From the NCBI GenBank assembly GCA_017500855.1, contig JAFVYC010000026.1:52481-116480 (forward strand): a DNA stretch of 64,000 bases, given 5' to 3'. The stretch comes from Clostridia bacterium (GTDB lineage Bacteria; Bacillota; Clostridia; Christensenellales; CAG-314). The notes under the pieces were generated by a model. The model searched no databases. It saw only the letters and a list, made by a program, of their open reading frames with translations, and had not been told where the DNA came from. Positions 50,659-58,242 of the stretch are shown in pieces (the first letter of the stretch is position 1; each line of letters begins with the position of its first letter). The position numbers and the translations under genes are program-made.

Positions 50659-51138
50659 CTAGCTATTCAACCTGCACAAACGCAAGTATAGGATGCGCTT
50701 GTAGAAAATTTTGCTGTGAGCCAATCTTGGCTCGAAATTTTGTTTGGATGGACGTTTGAGTGGTTGTTGTTCCTTTTTGAGTTCTTGAACAAACTTGCAA
50801 ATTGAACGTGCTGTGTGCACGATTACAATTACAGTTGCAACGGAACTGATGAGGGCAACAATTGTGAGCAACAACGAGAAGTAGGCAAAGGCGTGGTTGG
50901 AAAAGTCGATGCCCCTTTCGAACAAAGTGATGGCAGTTTGAACGATGCCTTGCTGATGATGTTGCGTGCAAAGAATGATGAGTTCTTCTCCCCAAATGGC
51001 AACGGGAATGTGCATGGAGAGTGCAAACGTCAAAATGAGGAAGAGGTTGCGTGCAAAACGCATTTTGAAATGGTCCAGACATGCCAAAATGATTGCAGAC
51101 GAAATTGCAAACGTTGCAAAGAAAACGTACATGTTCAT
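50659..51138 (-). CDS. Four-helix membrane protein of the prepilin module (module 1)
   Basis: 159 residues. Four hydrophobic helices (about 3-20, 28-50, 82-105 region and 92-112) and a basic C-terminal tail ending HSKIFYKRILYLRLCRLNS. It is paralogous to 63216-63698: similar throughout and nearly identical in the first 10 and last 20 residues. No family recognised. GGGAGGTG precedes the ATG. It is transcribed first, followed by the prepilin gene, so it may help export, anchor or regulate the prepilin. Confidence 0.75.
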   Translation of the reverse strand: MNMYVFFATFAISSAIILACLDHFKMRFARNLFLILTFALSMHIPVAIWGEELIILCTQHHQQGIVQTAITLFERGIDFSNHAFAYFSLLLTIVALISSVATVIVIVHTARSICKFVQELKKEQQPLKRPSKQNFEPRLAHSKIFYKRILYLRLCRLNS

Positions 51139-51222
51139 GAACCATCACCTCCCTACGCAATTGGACACATAATATACAATATGTGGTGCTTTTGCGTGTA
51201 AAAATACTTTTTGATACTAAAT

Positions 51223-51251
51223 ATAATACAACTTTATTTTGTTTGTGTCAA
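51223..51251 (-). promoter_or_regulatory. Promoter of module 1
   Basis: Minus strand TTGACA (51246-51251), 17-base spacer, TATTAT (51223-51228). The flanking AAAGTATTGACACA and TATTATAT match the module 2 promoter. Confidence 0.88.
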
Positions 51252-51356
51252 TACTTTTTGCAAAAAATGTGCAATTTGTGGCGATTTTTGCTGAAAAATG
51301 TTGGAGGATTTGACAATTTTGCCCTTGCAAAAGCCAATTTGCAACGGAAATTCCAC

Positions 51357-51376
51357 AACATAATGTATATTATGTT
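51357..51376 (+). repeat. dif-like palindromic site
   Basis: AACATAATGTATATTATGTT. It shares CATAATGTATATTATGTT with the E. coli dif site, the target of XerCD recombinase. Confidence 0.65.
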
Positions 51377-51393
51377 GCAAACGCAACGAATTG

Positions 51394-51420
51394 AAGCAAG
51401 CGGATTGGCTTGCTTTTTTT
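51394..51420 (+). terminator. Terminator facing the promoter segment of module 1
   Basis: AGCAAG/CTTGCT stem and seven Ts on the plus strand, starting 18 bases after the dif-like site. No plus-strand gene lies upstream of it in the present orientation. Confidence 0.8.
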
Positions 51421-52164
51421 GTTTTATACCGACCAAACGTTTGGTGGAATTTGTACGCAGTCGCACGGAGTGCTTTGTGCTAGCAAATTTTTGCCCACCA
51501 AAGTCGGACTTCCAAGGAAGGGTTACTCCGCAACCCTTATTTTAATTTGACATAGCTGGGGAGCCACATGCCCCAGCATCCCCCGTGTGGGCAAAAAGAT
51601 TCGGTACACGCCCGAACTTTTTGGAGTTTTGTTGAAAGCGCCGACCAAGCGTTTGGTGGAATTTGCAAGCAGGGCAACAAGCACAACAATGGCGGACCGT
51701 CGGGGACGCCGGTCCCTACATCGACGGTATATTGCACGTTGTAGTTTTGTACAATCCCTCCGTCACAACAAGTTGTGCCACCTCCCTTTACACAAGGGAG
51801 GCTTTTGTTGCGAAATACATGCCAATACATACCAACAATTTATAATGCAGGGAAAAAATATTGTTTTTTTATTGATATGAAATAGAACCCCCAAGGGGTA
51901 TTTGTAGCGTTGTAGGCGTTTGTTCAACGTGTAAAATCCGTTGTTGTTTTGGATTGCCAACAAGGTGCGGACCGTCGGGGACACCGGTCCCTACGATTGT
52001 TAACGATTTGAATTGCACAAAAAATTGTGTTAGTTGTTTATATTCTATTTTTTGCAACAGGCGAGATTATGTGATTGTCAACAAGGGCGGAACGTCGTTT
52101 ACAAATTGTGTTGGGGCAAATGCACCTTGTTTTTGTATGTCACACTTGGTTGCACCACTTTGCA
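51421..52164. repeat. Cluster of dispersed palindromic repeats, no genes
   Basis: Three repeat types occur. CCGACCAAACGTTTGGTGGA at 51429-51448 recurs with one change at 51641. A 28-bp palindrome beginning GCGGACCGTCGGGGAC is at 51692-51719 and 51967-51994 (one mismatch). A third block at 51751-51805 begins with CCCTCCGTCAC and has the hairpin CCTCCCTT/AAGGGAGG. These look like mobile extragenic elements of the REP/MITE kind. No transposase gene is present. Confidence 0.75.
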
Positions 52165-52166
52165 AC

Positions 52167-52199
52167 AAAAAAAACCGACGGGAAAACCGTCGGTTTTGT
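52167..52199 (-). terminator. Terminator of gapA
   Basis: Nine-base stem AACCGACGG/CCGTCGGTT with A and T runs. Confidence 0.92.
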
Positions 52200-52228
52200 T
52201 TTGTGTTAGATTGAAACTGCCGTCACAA

Positions 52229-53296
52229 TTAGATGAGTTCTGCAAAGTACTTGATTGTGCGAACCATTTGTGTTGTGTAGCTGTTTTCGTTGTCGTACCA
52301 AGCAACAACTTGAACTTGGTATGTGTCGTCGTCCAACTTAGCAACCATTGTTTGTGTGCTGTCGAAGATGGAGCCGTAGCGAGAACCGATGATGTCGGAA
52401 GAAACGATCATGTCTTCGTTGTAGCCGTAGGATTCGGAAGCAACGCTCTTCATGTAGGCGTTGATGCTTTCCTTTGTGATGTCCTTGCCCTTTACTACTG
52501 CAACCAAAATTGTGGAAGAACCTGTGCAAACTGGAACACGTTGTGCGGAACCGATGAGTTTGCCGGAGAGTTCTGGAATTACAAGGCCGATAGCCTTTGC
52601 AGCGCCTGTTGTGTTTGGAACGATGTTTTGAGCAGCAGCACGTGCACGACGAAGGTCGCCCTTGCGGTGTGGACCGTCGAGAACCATTTGGTCGCCTGTG
52701 TATGCGTGAACTGTTGTCATGATACCTGTTTGGATTGGAGCGTAGTCGTTCAAAGCCTTAGCCATTGGAGCAAGGCAGTTTGTTGTGCAGCTTGCAGCGG
52801 AGATGATTGTGTCGTCTGCTGTCAAAATGCCTTCGTTTACGCCGTAAACAACTGTTGGAAGGTCGTTGCCTGCTGGAGCGGAAATAACAACTTTCTTTGC
52901 GCCTGCTTTGATGTGTGCTTCGCTCTTTGCTTTGCTGCAGTAGAAACCTGTGCATTCCAAAACAACGTCTACACGGAGTTTCTTCCAAGGAAGTTTTTCT
53001 GCCTTTGGTTCTGCGTAGATTGTGATTTCCTTGCCGTCTACTGTGATGGAACCTGGTGTTACAACTGTTTTGCCATCTTCTGCAAAGATAGGATCTTTGT
53101 GTGTTACAACGTGGCCTTGTGCAGCGTAGTTACCTTGTGCTGTGTCGTACTTCAAAAGGTGAGCAAGCATTTTGGGGCTTGTGAGGTCGTTGATAGCAAC
53201 AATTTGGTATCCCTTTGCGCCAAACATTTGACGGAAAGCAAGACGACCGATACGTCCAAAACCGTTGATTGCAACCTTTACGTTTCTTTTTGCCAT
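52229..53296 (-). CDS. gapA: Glyceraldehyde-3-phosphate dehydrogenase
   Basis: 355 residues, somewhat longer than the usual 335. It oxidises glyceraldehyde 3-phosphate to 1,3-bisphosphoglycerate with NAD. NAD fold [16 protein letters not shown], catalytic Cys in [53 protein letters not shown] and [15 protein letters not shown] are all present. The ribosome site is GGAGGTAA. It is divergent from fba, another glycolytic gene. Confidence 0.98.
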   Translation of the reverse strand: MAKRNVKVAINGFGRIGRLAFRQMFGAKGYQIVAINDLTSPKMLAHLLKYDTAQGNYAAQGHVVTHKDPIFAEDGKTVVTPGSITVDGKEITIYAEPKAEKLPWKKLRVDVVLECTGFYCSKAKSEAHIKAGAKKVVISAPAGNDLPTVVYGVNEGILTADDTIISAASCTTNCLAPMAKALNDYAPIQTGIMTTVHAYTGDQMVLDGPHRKGDLRRARAAAQNIVPNTTGAAKAIGLVIPELSGKLIGSAQRVPVCTGSSTILVAVVKGKDITKESINAYMKSVASESYGYNEDMIVSSDIIGSRYGSIFDSTQTMVAKLDDDTYQVQVVAWYDNENSYTTQMVRTIKYFAELI

Positions 53297-53335
53297 TGTG
53301 AGTTACCTCCAAAAAAAATTTTCTTAGTTGGTTTT

Positions 53336-53368
53336 CACACAACTACTTTACTAAATTGAAGTTGTGTG
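53336..53368 (-). promoter_or_regulatory. Inverted repeat in the gapA leader
   Basis: CACACAACT and AGTTGTGTG separated by 15 bases, located between the promoter and the start codon. It could be an operator or an mRNA hairpin controlling gapA. Confidence 0.55.
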
Positions 53369-53384
53369 GTACAATACCTTTGGT

Positions 53385-53413
53385 ATTATATCACAAGGCA
53401 AAATGTTTGACAA
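53385..53413 (-). promoter_or_regulatory. Promoter of gapA
   Basis: Minus strand TTGTCA (53408-53413), 17-base spacer, TATAAT (53385-53390). Confidence 0.88.
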
Positions 53414-53489
53414 GTTATTGGAATAGACAATTTTTATAAAAATCCATTTTGCCCACCATAAAATCTATTTATGTCGGAGGAAAACAACT

Positions 53490-54431
53490 ATGGCACTTGT
53501 AACAACAAAAGAAATGTTTGAAAAAGCCTACAAGGGTGGCTATGCCATCGGCGCATTCAACGTTAACAACATGGAAATGATCCAAGCAATTGTGGAAGCA
53601 GCAAACGAATTGCGTTCCCCTGTTATTTTGCAAGTTTCCGCTGGCGCAAGAAAGTACGCTAACCCTGTGTACTTGAAGCACCTTGTGGAAGCAGCAGTTG
53701 CAACAACGGACATCCCCATTGCAATGCACCTTGACCACGGCGCAGACTTTGAAAGTTGCAAATCGGCAATTGACAGCGGTTTTACATCCGTTATGATTGA
53801 CGCTTCCAGCAAGCCTTGGGAAGAAAACATTGAAATTACACGCAAGGTTGTGGAATACGCTCACGCTCGTGGAGTTGTGGTAGAAGCGGAACTTGGCAAA
53901 CTTGCAGGCGTGGAAGACGACGTTTGCGTTGAAGCTAGCGATGCAATGTTCACAAGCCCGGACGAAGTTCAAGAATTTACATCTCGCACAGGCATTGACA
54001 GCCTTGCAATTGCAATTGGCACAAGCCACGGTGCGTACAAGTTCAAGCCCGGTCAAGACCCAAAACTTCGCCTTGACATTTTGGAAGAAATTGGCAAGCG
54101 TTTGCCCGGATTCCCCATTGTTTTGCACGGCGCAAGCAGTGTTCCACAAGACAAGGTTGCAATTGTTAACCAATTTGGCGGAAGCATGCCCGATGCAATT
54201 GGCATCCCCGAAACTGAACTTACAAAGGCTGCACACATGGCAGTTTGCAAAATCAACATCGACAGCGACTTGCGTGTGGCTTTCACAGCGGCAATTCGCA
54301 AGCACTTTGCTGAACACCCAGACCACTTCGACCCAAGACAATACCTTGGCGATGCACGTGCAATGATGAAAGAACTTGTAAAACACAAGATTGTGAACGT
54401 GCTTGGTAGCGCAGGCAAAGCCGACGAATAG
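53490..54431 (+). CDS. fba: Class II fructose-bisphosphate aldolase
   Basis: 313 residues. Zinc-dependent cleavage of fructose 1,6-bisphosphate. Motifs: YAIGAFNVNNMEM, MHLDHGADFE (zinc His and catalytic Asp), VEAELGKLAGVED, AIGTSHGAYKF (zinc His), IVLHGASSVP and CKINIDSDLR. CGGAGG precedes the ATG. With gapA, pfkA and pfp it supplies several steps of lower glycolysis in this window. Confidence 0.97.
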   Translation: MALVTTKEMFEKAYKGGYAIGAFNVNNMEMIQAIVEAANELRSPVILQVSAGARKYANPVYLKHLVEAAVATTDIPIAMHLDHGADFESCKSAIDSGFTSVMIDASSKPWEENIEITRKVVEYAHARGVVVEAELGKLAGVEDDVCVEASDAMFTSPDEVQEFTSRTGIDSLAIAIGTSHGAYKFKPGQDPKLRLDILEEIGKRLPGFPIVLHGASSVPQDKVAIVNQFGGSMPDAIGIPETELTKAAHMAVCKINIDSDLRVAFTAAIRKHFAEHPDHFDPRQYLGDARAMMKELVKHKIVNVLGSAGKADE

Positions 54432-54441
54432 GAAAAAATGC

Positions 54442-54474
54442 AAAAGATGGCTCTTGACGGGCCATCTTTTTTTT
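54442..54474 (+). terminator. Terminator of fba
   Basis: AAGATGGC/GCCATCTT stem with a 9-base loop and eight Ts. Confidence 0.93.
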
Positions 54475-55305
54475 GCGTTTTTTTTGGTTGATGTGGGCAA
54501 AAGCGTTGCACCACTGTTTTGAGATTTGATGGGTGGTTGCTTTTTTTGAATAAGTTAGTTGGGGAAAAATGTTTTGGAAAAGATTGTTTGGTTATTTATC
54601 AAACAAAAAAACGTTGGGTTTGCACGTTAAAACATTGCGTTTTGAATAATGCACCACCGATTTGTGTTGCCAACTGCACCACGGATTGGGGTTGGGAGTG
54701 TGCGGAGTTGTGTTTTTTTTGAAAAGTAGGGGCGTTTTATAAAATGTTTTTTTTCTATTATATATAAGTAGAAATAGTTTGTGGGGTTGGGTTGGCGTAG
54801 ATGTTTTTTGTTTGCTGAAGTGCGCTTGTTTGTTGGATTTCTTTGTTTGGTAGTTTTTGGTTTTTTGGTTTTCTGTTGTTTTGGTAGTTTTTCTTTGTTT
54901 TTTGTTTGTTTTCTTTCTTTTTTGTTGGTTTTTGTCGATATTTTTTCTAATTTGTAGATTTTTGTCGGTTTTGTTTTTCAAAACCGTTGGTTGTTTTGGC
55001 ATTGCTACTTTACATTTTTCTTTTTTTTTAGTTTTTCTTTGTTTTTGTTGATTTTCTTTGTTTGGTAGTTTTTGGTTTTGTTGGTTTTCTGTTGTTTTGG
55101 TAGTTTTTCTTTGTTTTTTGTTTGTTTGATTTTCTTTTCTTTTTGTAGATTTTTGTTGATATTTTTTCTAATTTGTAGATTTTTGTAGGTTTTGTTGTTC
55201 TTTTTGTGGGCGTCTTGGTGGAGTGACAAAGAAAAAACAAACCGAATGTATATTTGTGGCAAGGAAAAGCCACACTAGCACTACATCTACAAGGAGGAAA
55301 ACATC
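54475..55305. repeat. T/G-rich low-complexity stretch with a direct duplication
   Basis: About 830 bases without a gene. From 54780 the plus strand is nearly all T and G. A segment of about 145 bases starting TTTCTTTGTTTGGTAGTTTT at about 54840 recurs at about 55052 with few changes. GATATTTTTTCTAATTTGTA occurs in both copies. Minus-strand frames read only Lys, Asn, Gln and Thr and look like artefacts of composition. Confidence 0.75.
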
Positions 55306-55551
55306 GTGAACAAAACAATGAAAGTCATTGGTATCATTGCCTCAATTTTGGTGATTGTGGGCGCACTCAACTGGCTGTTGATTGGCATTTTTTCTTTCAA
55401 CTTTGTCAATTGGGTGACTTTTGGCATGGGCTGGTTGGAAAGCCTGTTGTACATTTTGGTGGGTATTGCCGGACTGTACATGATTGTTTGGCTTGTTTCC
55501 AGCAAGGGCTGTTTGACGGGTTGTTGCGACAAAAACAACGGCAGATACTAG
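55306..55551 (+). CDS. DUF378 family small membrane protein
   Basis: 81 residues with two helices, matching DUF378 (YuzA-like): MKVIGIIASILVIVGALNWLLIGIF, LESLLYILVGIAGLYMIVWL. Role unknown. The start is GTG at 55306 because AAGGAGG lies 8 bases upstream; an ATG four codons in is the alternative. The tail has three Cys (CLTGCC). Confidence 0.85.
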   Translation: MNKTMKVIGIIASILVIVGALNWLLIGIFSFNFVNWVTFGMGWLESLLYILVGIAGLYMIVWLVSSKGCLTGCCDKNNGRY

Positions 55552-56021
55552 GCTTTGCCAAAACTTGAACGTTTGTTGAAAGATGGCAAAAGCAGTTTTT
55601 GTGTTAAAAACCAAGTAGCACGAGCGCACTGCTAGATTTTGCAAGTTGAACGTTACAAACAAGGTGTTGAATTTGAACAAAAATTTGCACTTTGGAAAAA
55701 CTGTTGTGTGAAATTGTTGACCAAGTTCGACTGCACTACTGACGACTTGCAAAACTGCAAGTTGCCCAAAACCAACAAACACAAAAAGAGCAAGAAGGAA
55801 GAACCGTTCTTGCTCTTTGTTTTTGCATAATTTTTGATGACGGGGTGCCGATTTTGGAAAATGACGTTGCAAATTTAGGGTTTGCGTTGCAAATTTGAGG
55901 CGAACTTTGTGCAAAAATCCGTTTGTGGAACAAACTTGCGTTTTTGCCAACGTGTTTTGCACAAAATCACTAGTTTACAAGTGACCAAAGCGTGTGTTTT
56001 TGCACCACGGGGTGGGGGTTT
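55552..56021. other. Non-coding stretch between DUF378 and queT
   Basis: Contains a terminator at 55783-55824, two near repeats GACGTTGCAAATTT and GCGTTGCAAATTT around 55865-55895, and the GCACCACGGGGTGG element at 56001. The open frame 55639-55830 has no ribosome site. Confidence 0.6.
55783..55824 (+). terminator. Terminator downstream of the DUF378 gene
   Basis: Twelve-base stem AAAGAGCAAGAA/TTCTTGCTCTTT followed by T-rich sequence. Confidence 0.85.
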
Positions 56022-56507
56022 CTACTCGCCAATTAGTGGCAACAGCCTTTTTTTGGAAACAAAGTACAGCGGAATGCCAAGGGCGTACAGCACGATGCTT
56101 TGGGAAACAAGCAATCCCAAACATTGCGCAAAGTACAGTTGCCAATTGCCACCGCCGGCAAAGTACCACACCACCGGAAGGAAAATTGCGTTGAGCAAAA
56201 TTGGTGGCAGGGGTGCAAGATAGAACCTCTTTTTGAATTGCGCTGTGCAAATTGCTGAGATAAAAGTGATGACACTTCCTAACACCACGTCCAACACGCC
56301 AAAGGAGGAAACAAGGTTGGAAATTGCGCATCCAACTGCAAGCCCCCAGGCTGTGTAGGGAAGAAGGCAAGGCAAAATAGTTAGCGCCTCGCCAAGGCGA
56401 ATTTGCACCACGGGGTTGACGGAAAGTGTGCCAAAGGGCATGGTCAGCACCACGTACAACCCTGCAACAATTGCATTGACTGCAATGTGCTTTGCTGTGT
56501 TTTTCAT
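56022..56507 (-). CDS. queT: QueT-family ECF transporter S component (queuosine precursor)
   Basis: 161 residues with five or six helices. LYVVLTMPFGTLSVNPVVQIRLGEALTILPCLLP and VLDVVLGSVITFISAICTAQF match the QueT family, the substrate-binding subunit of an ECF transporter thought to import queuosine precursors. The ATG at 56507 starts where homologues begin (MKNTAKHIAVNAIVAGLYVVL); a TTG at 56525 is possible. No ribosome site lies at normal distance: AGGAGAGG is about 30 bases upstream, with a hairpin GGTTC/GAACC between. Confidence 0.85.
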   Translation of the reverse strand: MKNTAKHIAVNAIVAGLYVVLTMPFGTLSVNPVVQIRLGEALTILPCLLPYTAWGLAVGCAISNLVSSFGVLDVVLGSVITFISAICTAQFKKRFYLAPLPPILLNAIFLPVVWYFAGGGNWQLYFAQCLGLLVSQSIVLYALGIPLYFVSKKRLLPLIGE

Positions 56508-56509
56508 GT

Positions 56510-56560
56510 ATTTTTGTCGGTTCAACTAGCCTAGCCGAACCTCTCCTTTTGTAGTTTTTT
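56510..56560 (-). promoter_or_regulatory. Leader hairpin between ribosome site and start of queT
   Basis: Minus strand GGAGA, then GGTTC...GAACC with a 13-base loop, then an A-rich stretch and the ATG. It resembles the start of a preQ1-I riboswitch (AGAGGTTC-GCTA) but lacks the pairing ACCCTCT segment. Confidence 0.35.
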
Positions 56561-56609
56561 GTGATGGGTGGCTACTACCATCATTGACACAACGTGTGTC
56601 AAACAAGTG

Positions 56610-56951
56610 TTAGTCTTGGTAGACGGTGACGTTGGCGCCGTTGTCCCAAAGGGTGTCGATAGCGTAGACGTCCCTTGTGTCCTTGTGGAAAATGTGCACG
56701 ATGATGTCGCCGTAGTCCACGGCAACCCATCTGCCTTCCGATGCGCCTTCCTTGCGCAATGCAAAAATGTCTTGCTTTTCCAAAGTGCCTTCCAAGTGCT
56801 CGCAAAGAGCCTTTACTTGCGGTGCGCTACGGCCCGAGCAAATGACAAAATTGTCGGCAATGTCGCTGATGCCGGAAATGTGCACAATTTTGATGTCCAA
56901 TGCGGATTTTTCCGAAAGTGTTTTGCAAATGAGAGAAAGTTTGTCGTTCAT
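56610..56951 (-). CDS. rsfS: Ribosomal silencing factor RsfS
   Basis: 113 residues, complete RsfS/YbeB/Iojap domain: LCKTLSEKSALDIKIVHIS, ISDIADNFVICSGRSAPQVKAL, SEGRWVAVDYGDIIVHIFHKDTRDVYAIDTLW. It binds uL14 and blocks subunit joining when nutrients are low. ATG at 56951 with GGAGGACAC upstream. nadD-yqeK-rsfS is a conserved order. Confidence 0.96.
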   Translation of the reverse strand: MNDKLSLICKTLSEKSALDIKIVHISGISDIADNFVICSGRSAPQVKALCEHLEGTLEKQDIFALRKEGASEGRWVAVDYGDIIVHIFHKDTRDVYAIDTLWDNGANVTVYQD

Positions 56952-56994
56952 GTGTCCTCCTTGATGCAACCAAAAAATTTGCATCTGTTGTTAT

Positions 56995-57024
56995 ATAGTA
57001 TGGCAAAAAATTATCTTTTGACAA
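56995..57024 (-). promoter_or_regulatory. Promoter of rsfS
   Basis: Minus strand TTGTCA (57019-57024), 18-base spacer, TACTAT (56995-57000). Confidence 0.7.
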
Positions 57025-57036
57025 ACACCACCATGA

Positions 57037-57065
57037 CTTTTTTTTGCACCACGGGGTGGCAGTTT
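57037..57065. repeat. GCACCACGGGGTGGC element
   Basis: T run followed by GCACCACGGGGTGGCAGTTT, directly after the nadD-yqeK stop. Other copies are near 36685, 36829 and 56001; the galK ends carry CACACGGGGTGGGGG. Confidence 0.75.
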
Positions 57066-58175
57066 CTACTTGATGGTTAGTTTTGGGAAGTAGAATTTCA
57101 ATGCTTGGTCAGTTAGTGGGTGCAGGCTGTGCCTGTGGTTTTGCTTGGTGTAGCCGTTGGCTTCCAACAGGCATTTTTTGAAGGATTTGTCCAACCCACC
57201 TGCAACCAAGCGGCCAATTGGGTAGGGGCGAGTTTCCTCCGTTTTGTCGGCAACGTACACAATTTTGTCTAGCCTTGTCATGTTGGGGCGAGCCGTTGTG
57301 TGGTAGGCAATGGCATCCAAAATTTCCGAGTCGGAAATGCCAAAATCCTGCTTGGCAACTTTTGCGCCCAAAAATGCGTGCACCACCGGGTCGGGCAGGT
57401 CGCCTTGGCAAAAGCCGTAGTCGGCGTGTTTTTCCTTGGAAACGTACTTTGCGCAATCGTGAAGCAAGCAAGCCCAAAACGCCTTGTCCTTTTCGTCATC
57501 CTCGGCAAACTGCAAACCACGCTTTACAACGTAGAAAGTGTGCAAGTAGCGCTGTGGCGTTAGGTAGGATTGCAGTTTGGAAATTGCCCTGGCGTGCTGT
57601 TTGTACAAGCCGTGTTGCCTGATGTACTCGTCCACTTCCGAAGTGACTTCCAACGAACAATCCAAACCAAACTGGTAGCTCAAGCGAATTTCCGAAGAGT
57701 TTGTGCGAGAAATTTTGCCTTTTAGCACCAAAATTTTTGCGCCAATGGCATCGTGCATTTGTTGAATGATGTTGTCGCCAACGGACGTGCCACGGCCAGC
57801 CACGATGAGGGTTGCAAGTTGGCAAATTTCCTCGGGGCAGTACCAATTGGGCAAGTTGCGCAAACTGTCCCTTCCCATCACCAAAAACAAGTTGTCGTTG
57901 GGGTACAATTGCTTGAAATGGCGCAAAGTTTCCACCGTGTAGCTTGCAGTTTTCTTTTGAATTTCGTAGTCGGAAACTTCGGCAAAACTGCCAAAAGCAA
58001 GTTTGCAAAGTTCCAGCCTTGTGCTTTTATTGATTTCGCACTTTTTGTGTGGGGGAATGCCACATGGCATGACAATGAGTTTGTCGATGCCGAACTGCAA
58101 CTTGGCTTGCTTGGCAATGTTGATGTGCGTTTTGTGGGGTGGATTGAACGTTCCACCGTAGATTGCAATGTTCAT
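57066..58175 (-). CDS. nadD: NadD-YqeK fusion: nicotinate-nucleotide adenylyltransferase and HD hydrolase
   Basis: 369 residues. Residues 1-190 are NadD (YGGTFNPPHKTHINIA, MPCGIPPHK, FLVMGRDSLRNLPNWY, ISRTNSSEIR), which makes the NAD precursor nicotinate adenine dinucleotide. Residues 200-369 are a YqeK-type HD domain (YLHTFYVVKRGLQFA, LLHDCAKY, DPVVHAFLGA, IAYHTTARPNMTRLDKIVYVADKTE), which in characterised members splits Ap4A symmetrically. In Bacillus these are adjacent separate genes. The ATG has no ribosome site and lies 7 bases from the -10 of a good promoter, which predicts a leaderless mRNA. Confidence 0.94.
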   Translation of the reverse strand: MNIAIYGGTFNPPHKTHINIAKQAKLQFGIDKLIVMPCGIPPHKKCEINKSTRLELCKLAFGSFAEVSDYEIQKKTASYTVETLRHFKQLYPNDNLFLVMGRDSLRNLPNWYCPEEICQLATLIVAGRGTSVGDNIIQQMHDAIGAKILVLKGKISRTNSSEIRLSYQFGLDCSLEVTSEVDEYIRQHGLYKQHARAISKLQSYLTPQRYLHTFYVVKRGLQFAEDDEKDKAFWACLLHDCAKYVSKEKHADYGFCQGDLPDPVVHAFLGAKVAKQDFGISDSEILDAIAYHTTARPNMTRLDKIVYVADKTEETRPYPIGRLVAGGLDKSFKKCLLEANGYTKQNHRHSLHPLTDQALKFYFPKLTIK

Positions 58176-58181
58176 GCATAT

Positions 58182-58210
58182 ATTTTACAATATTTTTGGA
58201 AATCTGACAA
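58182..58210 (-). promoter_or_regulatory. Promoter of nadD-yqeK, start site at the ATG
   Basis: Minus strand TTGTCA (58205-58210), 17-base spacer, TAAAAT (58182-58187). The seventh base after the -10 is the A of the ATG. Confidence 0.75.
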
Positions 58211-58242
58211 TACTTTGAAGCAAAACTGTCAACAATTATTCT

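Larger units (their letters stand above)
51139..51390. promoter_or_regulatory. Promoter segment of module 1 between two inverted dif-like sites
   Basis: Site A at 51167-51184 (ACATAATATACAATATGT) lies just upstream of the gene start; site B is AACATAATGTATATTATGTT at 51357-51376. Their shared core TGTATATTATGT is inverted between the two. The only strong promoter inside is on the minus strand. Confidence 0.7.

Noticed and set aside
54592..55318. Lys/Asn/Thr-rich minus frames
   Set aside because: A product of T/G-rich composition on the plus strand; no ribosome site or domain.
55639..55830. Open frame of 63 codons after the DUF378 gene
   Set aside because: Starts at TTG without a ribosome site and ends inside the terminator hairpin.
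56510..56560. Confirmed preQ1 riboswitch
   Set aside because: Only the first strand resembles the class; the pairing strand and the AAAAAACTA tail are missing.
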